Assembly: GCA_000711775.1 (NCBI GenBank)
Contig: ARYC01000579.1
Location: 1-64,000, forward strand
From: Oxytricha trifallax
Taxonomy: Eukaryota; Ciliophora; Spirotrichea; Sporadotrichida; Oxytrichidae
Direction: 5' to 3'
Length of the DNA: 64,000 bases
A program made the translations under genes and the position numbers. Below the pieces are notes generated by a model. The model was given only the letters and a program-made list of their open reading frames with translations. It searched no databases and had not been told where the DNA came from. Shown in pieces: positions 45,084-55,293 of this stretch. Each line of letters opens with the position of its first letter. The first letter of the stretch is position 1.

Positions 45084-46532
45084 TCAAACAAATTTTATCT
45101 GCTTATCTTTGTGATACCTCTTGAATTTAGCAGTCTGTAGTTGTTCTAGTATATCATCCAATGATTATCGTGGATATGCTGGAGCTTTTACGATGACCAT
45201 CTCAACTATCTTCTTAATTTCATTGCATATTTCATCTTGCTTAATATGTTTAGCAGCCAAACTTATTGATTATTTCTCATGTTTTGTTCCAAAGTATGAC
45301 ATACTTTCCATATCGCACTCTAAGATAATTGCAGCTACCGCCCAAACATCCCATTATACAGAGCCATTTGTCCATTTCTCTCTTATAGGGAAGTATCCTG
45401 GAGTGCCTAAAACCTTAGCTAAAGTCACTATCTCTTGTCTTATTGCTCTGTTGAAATCTATGACTACTACTTCTAAAGGGCAGAGATTTAGCATTACATT
45501 TTCTGGCTTCAAATCTCTATGAACATACCCTAGATCATGGAGCTCTTTCACACCCTTAGTCATATCTGTGAGTATCTCATTCAAATCATCAGGATATCTA
45601 TTATGGTAGAGATACTCTCTTAGAGTCATTTCAAACTTCTTGAGTCTCAAAGCAATAAAACCATGACCAAGTATAACTCCGTCGAGCTTAGCTAAGTTCT
45701 TGCATTATCTTTTCTAAGCCTCTCTCAGTACTATGTATTCATTTGCAAACTCATTTTAATATTGCTCGTTCTTAATGAGATACTTGAATGGATATACCTT
45801 GTATGCGAATTCATCAACAACTATAAGTTTTACCTTGTTAGGTACGTCAATATTCAAATAGTTTTCAATACAGCTGCTTATGTCGACTGCATTTAATGCA
45901 GGTATATACATTGCTCTCTCTTATAAGCATGCAATATACATACCATTTGCTGGTTGGTTCATTGACTCAAACCGCTTCTATCTCTTAAGTCTCTCCTACT
46001 GCTCTATTTGTGAATCAAGAGAGTTATTTTTTCTTTTAGCAGGTACAAGCTTTTAAGTTTCCTCATCTTTAATCAGAAATTCGCTTAGATGATGCTTTTA
46101 CATATGTCTCTTTACTTTAACTGAGTGAGTATAAGACTTCATGCAGGTAGTGCATTAGTATCTACCATCTACTTTATCATGCTTGAAGTAGATCTTAGCT
46201 CTACCAGAGTGTACCTCTTTGATGTGTCTCTTCAAGCTTGACTCAGTTGAGAAGAAATTTTAGCAGTCTTCACATTAAAACGTTTTAATTTTTTCTATTG
46301 GTTGCTGTTCCTTATCTTCCTCAACCAATTCAACTTATGTTTAAACTCCCATCTCAGCACTCTACTTCTTGTTTTAAACTTAAATTTTAAAGACCTCAGC
46401 TTCAAACTCTAGAGCTCTTAGCTCTACCTCCTTTTCAATATAAATTACTTCTGGTTACTTGGAGGAGCTAAAGTTGAGCAATGATTAACCTGTTCCAAGA
46501 GAAACTGCCTTACGATTTAAGTTAGCCGCCAT
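45084..46532 (-). CDS. TBE 57-kDa zinc-finger/protein kinase, 482 aa, intact
   Basis: The frame from ATG (46532) to TGA (45084) is exactly 483 codons, with about 25 TAA/TAG codons read as Gln. C2H2 fingers lie at residues 87-108 (CEDCQNFFSTESSLKRH...H) and 127-148 (CTTCMKSYTHSVKVKRH...). A basic, Gln-rich linker (PAKRKNN...RLKRQKR) follows at 164-187. The kinase domain spans about 233-475, with HRDLKPEN at 338-345, DFN at 359-361, GTPGYFP at 376-382 and WDVWAVAAI at 394-402. There is no clear glycine-rich loop. The predicted mass is close to the 57 kDa reported for the TBE protein. The other two canonical TBEs here carry broken versions, so this one has been under selection or is recent. Confidence 0.93.
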
Positions 46533-46699
46533 GATTAAATTCAAATTTAAATTTCTATTATTAATAAGTAAAAACCTCACTGGCTATACTAACTTGTATA
46601 GGAGTTGGCACTCCAACAACAATGGCTGATTCTTAGGTGTTAGACATCATATTTATACTTAGTTTATAACTATAAATTTTCTAATTTTATGCTTAATAT

Positions 46700-46960
46700 T
46701 TTTAATTTTGGTACCAACTGAGGAATAAATTCAGGTTGGTACTGGTACCAATTAGGTTTTGAACCATTTTGGAACTTTTCCATTAAAACCTCATTAGTTA
46801 AAAACTAGGTACTAATTAAGTATTGGTACTATTAAATTGGTACCAACTAAATTTAAACGAATTTAGTACCGGTACTAATCAAATTTAACAAATTTAGTAC
46901 TAATTTAATGGAACTAAATTGATAAAAATGGAGCTCCATCTCTGAAGTTTGTTACAGCTT
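46700..46960. promoter_or_regulatory. Inner TBE divergent promoter with iterated GGTACYAA motifs
   Basis: About ten copies of GGTACC/GGTACTAA and their complements occur in 200 bp. Examples are TTTTGGTACCAACT at 46707, GGTTGGTACTGGTACCAATT at 46734, AGGTACTAATTAAGTATTGG at 46807 and TAGTACCGGTACTAATC at 46864. It lies between the start codons of the kinase (46532, minus) and the 22-kDa gene (47100, plus). The placement suggests an operator array or bidirectional promoter. Confidence 0.5.
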
Positions 46961-47099
46961 CTGCCAGCTTTCTCCACGCGTATCCTTACCAGGTTGACCT
47001 CCTATAAGATGCCCATATTTAATACTAAGATTTTAAGCAGTAGGATCCAGAACTCTATATATTAAAATTTGAAATTCAATAAGAAGAGAAGGAACAAGG

Positions 47100-47639
47100 A
47101 TGGAATCTAAAAGTACTGCAATAAAGAGGGTTGAAGCTTAAGAAATGATCTCAAGATTTAGAAGCAAGGAAGATCTCTATCGATATCTCACTCAGCATGG
47201 CAAGCATGAGACATATACTTAATCATATACTATAGTCGGTTTATTCATTCCAACGATGGAAGGTACCAAAATTTCATTCTTAAAAGCTATACTCTGCGAT
47301 GAGAAGAAAGCCTTCAAAATCAGTGAAATAAAGTTGATAGATATACCAAACTACCCAGAGATTTCAGTCACTAATCTCTACGAGGATGCGATGAAAGATG
47401 AAGAGTTGGTAGTTTATCTTCCTACCAAGAAACAACTCTCTAACAAGCTTCCAGAAAGGAGCTTCTTCTTTGGAGTTCTTGGCACTTTAAGAGAGAGTTA
47501 TCTCAAAGAAATCATTGAAGAAGCTCACAAAAAACGCTACTCTATTTCTCCTGAAGATTAAAAAAAGCAAGGCATACTAATAAGCGAGGCCTGGCTCGCT
47601 GAGCTTAAGAAACACCCATTCCTCTCTAGTAAGTTTTGA
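47100..47639 (+). CDS. TBE 22-kDa protein, 179 aa, intact
   Basis: Starts MESKSTAIKRVEAQEMISRF and is open to TGA at 47637-47639, with three TAA codons as Gln. Conserved blocks seen in the other copies are RFRSKEDLYRYL near 20-31, TMEGTKISFLKAILCDEKK near 54-72, IPNYPEISVTNLYEDAMKDE near 83-102 and KLPERSFFFGVLGTLRESYL near 117-136. The mass of about 21 kDa fits the TBE 22-kDa ORF. It has no known domain that I can name. The last codons overlap GTAAGTTTTGATTC..TTTGTAG, which looks like a 26-nt intron, and a conserved second frame follows (47656-47880). A longer, spliced or frame-shifted product is therefore possible. Confidence 0.88.
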
Positions 47640-47655
47640 TTCATAACTTTGTAGG

Positions 47656-47880
47656 GAAACCTGGAACTGGTATATTCCTAATGAAGAGCATGCGAAGGTT
47701 CACAGAGAGAGAAAGTCATAGACTATTTATGAAGTGAGCAAAAGACTTTATAAAGATGCCTAAAAGCCAGAAGAAATGAACATAGATTCAGGAGCTGGCA
47801 CCAAGAGAAGAAATATGGGTCCAAGCAAGCCATAAGAAGAGGAGAAGAAAGAGAAGCCAAACCCCTTTATGGGCCAATTT
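47656..47880 (+). CDS. Conserved downstream frame of the 22-kDa gene
   Basis: In the +1 frame relative to the 22-kDa ORF the sequence reads ETWNWYIPNEEHAKVHRERK, then EVSKRLYKDAQKPEEMNIDS, then KRRNMGPSKPQEEEKKEKPN. The same protein is encoded after the 22-kDa gene in the outer TBE (49876-50106), the TBE at 53915-57862 and, frame-shifted, the TBE at 7914-11850. Lys/Glu-rich ending. The candidate 26-nt intron does not join the two frames in phase, so the connection is unresolved. It may be an overlapping ORF, use +1 frameshifting, or use a different splice. Confidence 0.55.
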
Positions 47881-47895
47881 AATATGTGTATATAT

Positions 47896-48956
47896 TCATT
47901 CGTTTAAATCTAAAACTTATTTATAAACATTCATTCTTCCTTCTCTCGCACAAACTGTTGTCTTATCTACGCTTACTCTTTTACAGCTGCTTTGAATCAA
48001 GTCTACTGTATCGATAGGCAAGTCATGCATAAGATGATACAGCAGCAGCTTCTTGTAGTGAGTCTTGATTTAACTCCAGTAGAATTCTATTCCATTAAAT
48101 TAAGGACTATAAGGAACGTTATAAACAGGAGTTAAGTTTAGGTCTTCATAAGCTTTCTTAGACTCCTTAGTCTTATGAACTGAAAGGTTATCAGCAAACA
48201 GGATGATCTCTTGGTTGCTATACTTCTCTCTGAGCTTATGTAGGAACTCTATATACTACTCTCGCTTAATAGAGCGAGGGTGAATCACATAACTCTCTAA
48301 GCCTGAATCTTCACTTATACCAGCTAAAATTGCATGGGTGACTACCTTCACTTTTTAGGCATAAACTTCTATATTATCATACTTCTTATACCATGACTTA
48401 TTAATAAAAGTGTTGAACGTAAACACAGCTTCATCTGCATGTATGAACTTGATGTTATTATCAATAGCTCTCTGCATTTAATCATATATATATTTTAATT
48501 ATTACTATAAAATGGAACTGTAAAATCAATCACTCTCTTCACTCTGTTGACAGTCTTGAAAGTAATACCATTTCTTCTATAAATATTGGCTATAGTCTAA
48601 GGAGAGATGCGCATATCAGGAAACTTGCGATGAACATTACAGCTCGCTAGTCTAGAGGAAAGTGTGCCCAATACTTTAAAGTCTTAGAGTCACAGAGGTA
48701 GTAAATATGGTGCTGTGAGAACTTTTATTTTCTAGCAGGATGCTTTCAAGTACCAGAATTAAAATGCTAAACAGCTAACATCAGTGATATCTAACAGTAG
48801 AGGCACTCTTGTGTAAGAGCTTTGCAATAGCTGCAAAATTCAATACTGGTTGACTTAATCTATATTAATACTCGTACCATACCTAAGCTGAAGCAGTAAA
48901 TCTAAATATTTCTCATCATAAATCGACCCTAAATTTCGCTAATTTCTATTTCTCAT
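47896..48956 (-). pseudogene. TBE DDE transposase, frame-shifted
   Basis: It starts MRNRNQRNLGSIYDEKYLDL at 48956 and ends with VLDLNE-TGA at 47896. The catalytic triad is complete in sequence: FIHADEAVFTFNTFINKSWY (first Asp), IILFADNLSVHKTKESKKAY (second Asp) and FNGIEFYWSQIK (Glu, 34 residues after the second Asp). HTH-like residues MFHRKFPDMRISPQTIANIY precede these. Breaks occur after QVNQY (TGA), near the LHKSASTVRYH stretch (TGA), in the codon before HRKFP, and before the MQRAIDNN segment. The total span (1061 nt) matches the expected ~354 codons except for one net base. Probably inactive. Confidence 0.88.
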
Positions 48957-49056
48957 TTTGTAAATAGACCTAATTTCTCTACTAACCCCAATAAGACCCC
49001 AACTATACCCTACAAATCAAAGCACTTATAAACCTCACTAAGGTTTGGTTTTGATT

Positions 49057-49320
49057 AATTAAAGCTCCTAATTAAGTAATAGCATTTTAGAAGCTACTCC
49101 TAATTAAGTACGTACCAATTTAAATTTAAAAATATGGAACTATAACAGTAGAAATTGATACCAATCTCTCAAGTTTAAAACCAGTTCTCAAAACCTACTC
49201 CATATCCTTCTAAGAGGTTGACCTCCTATAGGATGCCCATATTTAATAGTAAGTTTTACAGACGTATATAATTGAAATCAATAAATTAAATTTGAAAATC
49301 ATTTCTTAGATCTGTAAACA
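49057..49320. promoter_or_regulatory. Outer TBE divergent promoter region, right half
   Basis: Continues the array cut by the inner element: GCTCCTAATTAAGTAATAGC at 49064 and CTCCTAATTAAGTACGTACC at 49098. The 22-kDa start codon of the outer element follows at 49323. AGGTTGACCTCCTATA at 49216 is conserved upstream of the 22-kDa gene in the inner element too. Confidence 0.4.
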
Positions 49321-49322
49321 AA

Positions 49323-49860
49323 ATGGAGTCAATGAATGATGCAATAAAAGAGTGCAAGCACAAGAATTGATTCAAAGATTTAGAAGCAAGGAGGATTTGC
49401 ATCGCTACCTGGTGCAGCAAGGTAATAAACTCATAGTTGCTAATCTTTATTATGTAGTTGGTTTGTTCCTGCAAACGATGGAAGGTACTAAAATATCATT
49501 TCTAAGAGCGATACTCTGCGAAGAGAAGAAAGAATTGAAAACTTAAGATGTAAAGTTTGCAGAGATTCCAAACTATCCAGAAATCTCAGTGACTAACTTA
49601 TACGATGATGCTATGAATGACCCAGAGGTTTCGCAGTACCTGCCTACTAAGAGCAGTTGTCAAATAAACTACCTGAAAGAAACTATTTTTTGGCATACTT
49701 GCAACAATTAAAGGTGATTACTTGAAAGAAATTATTCAAGAATCTCATAAGAAAAGGTACAGCATCTCTTCAAAAGATAAGGATAAACAGGGGATCAAGA
49801 TAAGTGAGAGCTAGCTATAAGAGTTGCAGAAGCACCCATATATTTCAAGTAAGATTCGTA
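49323..49860 (+). pseudogene. Outer TBE 22-kDa protein, frame-shifted
   Basis: Begins MESMNDAIKE and then needs a one-base insertion after AAAGAG to continue as VQAQELIQRFRSKEDLHRYL, then TMEGTKISFLRAILCEEKKE. A second indel near 49650 (AAGAGCAGTTGTC) restores QLSNKLPERNYFLAY-like sequence. It ends ELQKHPYISSK near the intron-like GTAAGATTCG. Clear homologue of the intact protein at 47100-47639 with lower identity. Two frameshifts suggest it is not made. Confidence 0.82.
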
Positions 49861-49875
49861 GTTTAACTCTGTAGA

Positions 49876-50106
49876 AAAATCTGGTACTGGCATCTTCTTG
49901 ATGAAGGAATAGAGCAAGCTTCACAGAGAGCGAAAGTCGAGACAAAGTATGAAGTTAGCAAGAGACTTTATTCAAATATTTAACCTCCAGAGTCAATGAA
50001 CATAGATGCAGGAGCTGGCAGCAAGAGAGGAAACTTAGGAGGAGGGAAGCAAGAAATAGAAGAAAAGAAAGAGAAGCCAGCTCCATCTAAAGAATTTTAA
50101 ATGTGA
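49876..50106 (+). CDS. Outer TBE conserved downstream frame, 76 codons
   Basis: The frame reads KIWYWHLLDEGIEQASQRAK, then YEVSKRLYSNIQPPESMNID, then EEKKEKPAPSKEFQM before TGA at 50104-50106. It is homologous to 47656-47880. It ends only 9 bases before the converging transposase stop (50116), so it defines the real 3' limit of this gene. A pair of compensating indels relative to the inner copy lies around IEQASQRAKVET. Confidence 0.5.
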
Positions 50107-50115
50107 CTTGTATAT

Positions 50116-51177
50116 TCATTAACTTAACTACAAAACTTATTTATATACATTCACTCTCCCTTCTTTAGCACACTTTTAAGCCAACACATTATCTACTCTC
50201 TTCGCTGAGCTTTTAATAAAATCTGCTGTATCGATAGGTAGGTCATGCATTAGATGATAGCAGCAGTTTCTTATAATGACCTTTTATTATACCCCAGTAG
50301 AATTCAATTCCATTAAACTATGGGCTGTAAGGCACGTAGAACACTGGTGTTATTCTTAGTTGTTCATAACTTTTCCTTGTTTGTTTTGTCTTATGAACTG
50401 AAAGATTATCAACGAATAGTATAATCTCTTATTCAGGGGACTTCTCTCTCAGCTGCTCTAAGAACTTAATATACTGCTCTGTCTTAATAGAGCGAGGATG
50501 AATAACATAAGTTTCTAAACCAGCATCCTCGCTAATTCCTCCAAGAATTGCCATTGTTTATACCTTCACTTTTTAGTCATATACCTCTATATTACTATGC
50601 TTCTTATACCAAGACTTCTCGATGAAAGTGTTGAAGGTAAACACAGCCTCGTCAGCATGAATAAACTTAATATTACTCTATTAGGCTCTCTGCATTTAAT
50701 TTTAAATATAATTTAAGTTATTGTTGTAAAATGGCAGAGTGAAATCAATCACTCTCTTGATACGATTAACACCTTTGTAAGATATACCATTTAGTTTATA
50801 AATGTTTGCAACTGACTATGCAGAGATCTTCAACTCAGGGAACTCGCGGTGAAACATAGTAGCTCGTTGGTCAAGAGAGAAGTGAGCCCAATACTTCAAA
50901 GTTTTATCATTAATAAGATAGTCAATATGCTTCTATAGAAACTTTGACTTCCTCTTAGGCATAGAATTCAGCTATTATTGCTTAAGTTATACTGATATAA
51001 GCAGTGAGAGCGAACAGTTGATGGACTTCACTTTAAGAGCAATGCAATAGACTTATAGTTCAGTACTGGTTTGACTTACTCACTGTATATATCACATCCA
51101 TATCGCAGTTCAAACACTAAATCTAAATACTCTTCATCATAAATAGACCCAAAAAGCTTGCTATTTTTGTCTCGCAT
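50116..51177 (-). pseudogene. Outer TBE DDE transposase, frame-shifted
   Basis: Starts MRDKNSKLFGSIYDEEYLDL at 51177. The catalytic blocks FIHADEAVFTFNTFIEKSWY, IILFVDNLSVHKTKQTRKSY and FNGIEFYWGIIKGHYKK are present, with Asp-34-Glu spacing. Length is 1062 bases, exactly 354 codons. However, a TGA follows ALLLK, the frame shifts before MPKRKSKFLQKHIDYL, and it shifts back near the end (LLLSS-NA-TGA). It is the same family as the inner gene with moderate divergence. The partial gene at window start 1-121 resembles this copy. Confidence 0.87.
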
Positions 51178-51261
51178 TTAATTAATAACCCCAACCCCTA
51201 ACAAATTCCCTACAAATCAAAGCACTTATAAACCTCATTAAGGGGTTTTGGGGTTTTGAAT

Positions 51262-51700
51262 ATCATCATGTTAAAAATCAAATTATTTACCCAACATGAT
51301 CATAGTCACTATTCCTCCTACTTTTATAAACTTAAATAAAACTTATTATAATCAATAAGCAATAATATTAAATCAAAGATACAAGATGTAATTTTGCATT
51401 AAATTTTAAGGGTTCTATTTTATATCTTTTCTATTATAAATCGTTAAACCTTTTATAGATACTTCTCTCTTCACTATCTGTTAAAGACGAATATTTAAAT
51501 ACTAAAACCAAATCAAACAATTTTGTTAAGAATAAAAATGATGGAAATATAAATTTTAAGAATTAATTAGATTTTACTTGTTAAAAAATAAAATCAATTC
51601 AATATCATGCTCATAAATTTATTTGCTTTAGGTTCAATTTAGGATTCATATTATATCATACATAAGTTAAATGTAATAACATTAACATTTGGAATAAATT
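51262..51700. other. AT-rich DNA between the TBE and the LINE
   Basis: No gene recognised. Confidence 0.4.
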
Positions 51701-51731
51701 ATTGATTAAAAAAATTAACTAAACAGAGAAA

Positions 51732-52166
51732 GAACAGGCAGGCGAAATGAAACAGTAAGCACAGCCAAGGAGAAAGCTACCCATATATGAAAACAAAGAG
51801 GAAGAGATAAGAGCAGAAAAACAGAAATAAAAAAGACTCTTCTTTAAATAATCAAAAAAAGCTCACAAAATTAACCTCAAATATACCTAAAGATTTAAAA
51901 CAACTATAAACTTTAGATAAATTCAGTATTCCACTGGAAAACGGCCTTCGTCATCTTCATTTCTATCAACCAGTGAGAGAAATGGAAGGCTGTATTAAGA
52001 GGGACGAGAGATTTGCAGAAAAACAGAGAAGTAAAATAAGAACACATATTATTTTCAAGAAAAGATAATTATCAACAATGACGTTCGAGATAAATATCTG
52101 CATTCAAAACGTGAGAGGCTTAAACTCTTACTTGAAGCAAGACCAAATGATGAGGGAGATTGAACT
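51732..52166 (+). CDS. Possible LINE ORF1 C-terminal part
   Basis: A basic frame with TAA/TAG as Gln includes MKQQAQPRRKLPIYENKEEE, then RAEKQKQKRLFFKQSKKAHK, and SSSSFLSTSERNGRLY. It overlaps the start of the endonuclease ORF in another frame, as ORF1/ORF2 of LINEs often do. No zinc knuckle is visible. Homology not established. Confidence 0.35.
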
Positions 52167-52694
52167 CAAATTACAGGAATTTATCGGGTTGGTCGAGACA
52201 AGGCTGCAAAAATATATAGGGCTCAACAATAAGAACATTTCACAAACCTAACTTGCCAGGAATGGCGGAGTACTTCACTAAATGTTGGCACATTCCTTAT
52301 TAAACCATAAAAACTTTGAAATTGTATGTAACTTGGAACATACTAAACATGGTAGGCTTTCCACCACATCTTAACTGTATATATCCCACCCTATTAGAAT
52401 GACGAAGTAAAAGAGTTGTATATAAGACTCTTGTCGCTGAAACTTAAGTGCAAAAACTAAAGAATAATAGTAATAGGGGATTTCAACTGCTACATTAAAG
52501 AACTTAGCAAAAGACTAAACAAAGAAAGTCTTAAAGAATCCATTCCATAAGGAGTGTAAACTTTTACAAAAGCAAACTAATTAGCTTAAATATTATCAAA
52601 AGTAGAGACAATAAGTTGGGAAATTGACTAACTAAGACTAACCGACCACAAATTACTTCAAGCAAGAATTAGGATAAAGTTTTAGGGTAAATGA
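52078..52694 (+). pseudogene. LINE ORF2 endonuclease domain, frame-shifted
   Basis: ATG at 52078 starts MTFEINICIQNVRGLNSYLK, with IQNVRGL corresponding to the N-terminal Asn motif of apurinic-type endonucleases. IGLVETRL supplies the conserved Glu (E-T). After a frameshift between 52400 and 52440, RIIVIGDFNCYIKEL (GDFN motif) and LTDHKLLQARI (the terminal DH motif) follow to a TGA at 52694. All four expected motif blocks are in order. The frame change and decay make it inactive. Confidence 0.85.
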
Positions 52695-52744
52695 CCACAA
52701 ATTGTAAGACAAAGAAAGATGTTTTAGATATAAGAAAGTAATCA

Positions 52745-53500
52745 TTAATTTTCGAACCTGTTGAAAATGGTTCTTTTATTTTATGGCATTTATATTATTA
52801 TTTTATATGAATTTCACTAATGTTAAATAAGTGAAATGCATTTCATTAATTTTCTATTAGTGAAATTCATATAAATCGACATTTATTTTATTATAATATA
52901 TTTTAATGATGTTAAGAACTATAATTGCAAATATATTAATACTTAATGTCCTTCAATCGGACACACTTAAAAACTCAAATTATAAATTTTAACATTTTAA
53001 TTTTTTTATGATTTTAGCTTATAATAAGATATAATATTTTATAAATTTCCATATAGACTTATAATAAATCTGTAAAGAAATTTAGAATAATGTTCTATTA
53101 GAAATAATGATTCAAAACCATTTCCTATAATCAGTCTTTGTGGATAAAAATTTATTATATCTATAAATTAAGGGTGCTTTCTAATCAAAATAAATATACT
53201 CATAGTTCCATATAAACTTATCTATAACTTCATTTGGAAATGCAAGGATTCCTTATTGTTTTTATTACAGAGACTAATGAATATTAATAATTTAATTAAT
53301 TATTTGATAATAAATATAAATTAATATAATCATTATGCATATATGCCCTTCATTTGTTAATTTAACAAAAATTATAATTTAGGTTATAAATTTGCTGTTG
53401 CAGCAATTTAGAAAATAAAATAGCCATCAGATTGAAAATTGCTATATTTTCAAAATTAATAATCGGGGTTTGTCTTTTTAAGGCTTAAACTTTAAAAAGG
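52745..53500. other. AT-rich segment interrupting the LINE
   Basis: The LINE coding sequence stops and resumes around this block. It contains a small hairpin, ATGAATTTCACTAATGTTAA ... TTCTATTAGTGAAATTCAT (52808-52875). No clean terminal repeats or target duplication were found, so it may be an insertion or just decayed LINE sequence. Confidence 0.35.
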
Positions 53501-53561
53501 ACTCAGATTTCTAAAATTTAAAATCGATTTTACAATCGATGAATGTTAGAAAACATTCATT

Positions 53562-53911
53562 GAAGGAGGAAAAGAGTTATCTGAGAAAGATTTAGATAAT
53601 TAAATATAAAAACAATTTGAGGAGAAACTAGAGAAACTCTACAAGATAATGAATTGGTAAAATTAAATCACAGAATAGGTAATTAGAAGCAACAATCAAG
53701 CAACTAATAAATCATTATAGGAAGCAAAAGAAAGATTTGGCGAATTGATAAGAAATAAGGAGCAATATCTTGAGAAGAATGTCGTTAAAGGATTCTTCTG
53801 CTTGGTAATAAGATTAACTAAAAGTAGGAAATAATAAGAACCAATAAAAAGATTGACAAGTAACGGATAAAGAATTAATTTAGGAGAGGAATCTCTGTAG
53901 AAGATCCTAAC
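53562..53911 (+). pseudogene. LINE ORF2 linker between endonuclease and RT
   Basis: The frame reads EGGKELSEKDLDNQIQKQFE, then EKLEKLYKIMNWQNQITEQV, then EAKERFGELIRNKEQYLEKN. It is open to the TBE insertion point and rich in charged residues, as expected for the region before the RT domain. The inserted TBE splits the codons that follow LGEESLQKIL. Confidence 0.65.
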
Positions 53912-54055
53912 ATTCAAAACCCCAAAACTCCTTAGTGAGGTTGAGAAGTGCTTGATTTGTAGGGTACAGTTGGGAACTTATTGGGGTAAGTAGAGAAAAA
54001 GCAGGAAGTTGTATATGAATTTATTGTAAATTTAATGATTATTATTTGACTTAAC

Positions 54056-55293
54056 TCAAACTAATTTAATTTTCTTGTCTTTGTTGTATATTTTTAATCT
54101 GGCTGTCTTAATGTCTCAAGCATTTCGTCTAATGATTATCTAGGATAGTGTGGAGCTCTTACTATTATCATCTCGACTAAATTTCTAATTTCTTTACTTA
54201 CATCTCCCTACTTTTTATGTTTCTAAGTAAAGCTATTTGATTATATTTCATGCTTTGTCCCAAAGTAAGACATACTTTCCTTATCATTCTCTAATATAAA
54301 AGTTCAAGCAACTCTATCACACCCTTAATCATATCTTATAAAATATCATTCAAATCATTTGGGCATCTTTTGTGATATAGATAGTCTCTAAGAGTCATTT
54401 CAAATTTCATTAGTCTAAGTGCGATTTAACCAAAGCTTATAATAACACCATCTAACTTTAGTAAATTCTTGCAGTCTCTCCTCTATGCCTCTTTTAGAAC
54501 CTTATATTCATTAGCGATTTCATTCTTGTACTGCTCATTCTTAATTAGATAGCTGAAAGGGTAAATATTATATGCATACTCATCAACAACTATGAGCTTT
54601 ACTTTGTAAGACACGCTTATATTCAATTTTTTTAATGCAACTGCTAAGATCAACTGCATTCAAAGTAGGAATATACATAGCTTTCTTAGAAACATGCTAA
54701 AAATGTATTTTCTGCAGGTTAATTCATTGTTTCGAATCGTCTCTGCTTCTTTAGCTTTTCCTGCTATTCACTTTGAGACTCAAGAGTATTTGATTTTCTC
54801 TTTGTTGGAACTAGTTATTGAGTCTATGCATTTTAATCAAGAACTCGCTAAGGTTATGCTTTTGCATATGCCCTTTAACTTTAGCTCAGTGAGTATGTGA
54901 CTTCATGCATGTCGTGTACTAATACCTGACATCTACCTTTTCGTGCTTGATTACACTTTAGCCTTTCAAGAATTTATCTCTTTAAAATGCCTCTTCAAAC
55001 TTTATTTAGTTGAGAAAAATTCTAGCACTCTTGGAATTAAAATGTTTTTATTTTTCAACTGGTAGCTGTACTTTTTCTTCATCAACAAAATCGATTTAAG
55101 TTTGAACTCCTATCTCTGTGCTCTACGTCTGGTTTAATAATTGTATGATAAAAACCTCTGCTTCAAACTCAAGAGCTCTAATCTCAACCTCACTCTCATC
55201 ATAAATAATTTCAGGCTTTTTAGGTTAGCCAGAGTTTAGCTATGACTATCCTGCTCCAAGAGAGACTGCTTTACGATTAAAGTTATTCGCCAT
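54056..55293 (-). pseudogene. TBE zinc-finger/kinase pseudogene with catalytic-loop deletion
   Basis: Starts MANNFNRKAVSLGAG-like at 55293 and runs collinear with the intact copy. At 1238 nt it is about 210 bases shorter. The missing segment runs from just after the MIKGVIELLE region to just before the ENDKESMSYFG region, so HRDLKPEN, DFN and the activation loop are gone. The remaining N-lobe (KLIVVDEYAYNIYPF) and the downstream tail are frame-shifted in places. A defective derivative. Confidence 0.85.

Larger units (their letters stand above)
44947..49053 (-). mobile_element. Inner TBE transposon, nested in the outer TBE
   Basis: It starts CAAACCCAAAACCCCTTAGT and ends ACTAAGGTTTGGTTTTG, both slightly degraded C4A4 ends, followed inward by well-matched inverted repeats. 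ATT flanks both sides (44944-44946 and 49054-49056). At 4107 bp it holds kinase (-), 22-kDa (+) and transposase (-). The kinase and 22-kDa ORFs are intact and the transposase is frame-shifted. The insertion lies in the intergenic control region of the outer element. Confidence 0.97.
43081..51258 (-). mobile_element. Outer TBE transposon (interrupted by an inner TBE)
   Basis: The left end is CAAAACCCCAAAACCCCTTA and the right end is TAAGGGGTTTTGGGGTTTTG, perfect mirror images that continue inward for about 78 bp. AAT flanks both sides (43078-43080, 51259-51261). Excluding the inserted element and its duplicated ATT, the element is 4068 bp. Genes from left to right are kinase (-), 22-kDa (+) and transposase (-). 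Its proteins differ clearly from those of the inner element, so it belongs to another TBE subfamily. Confidence 0.97.

Noticed and set aside
44237..45522. Plus-strand open frames (44237-44422, 45121-45522)
   Set aside because: They lie antisense to the two intact kinase genes and have no independent support.
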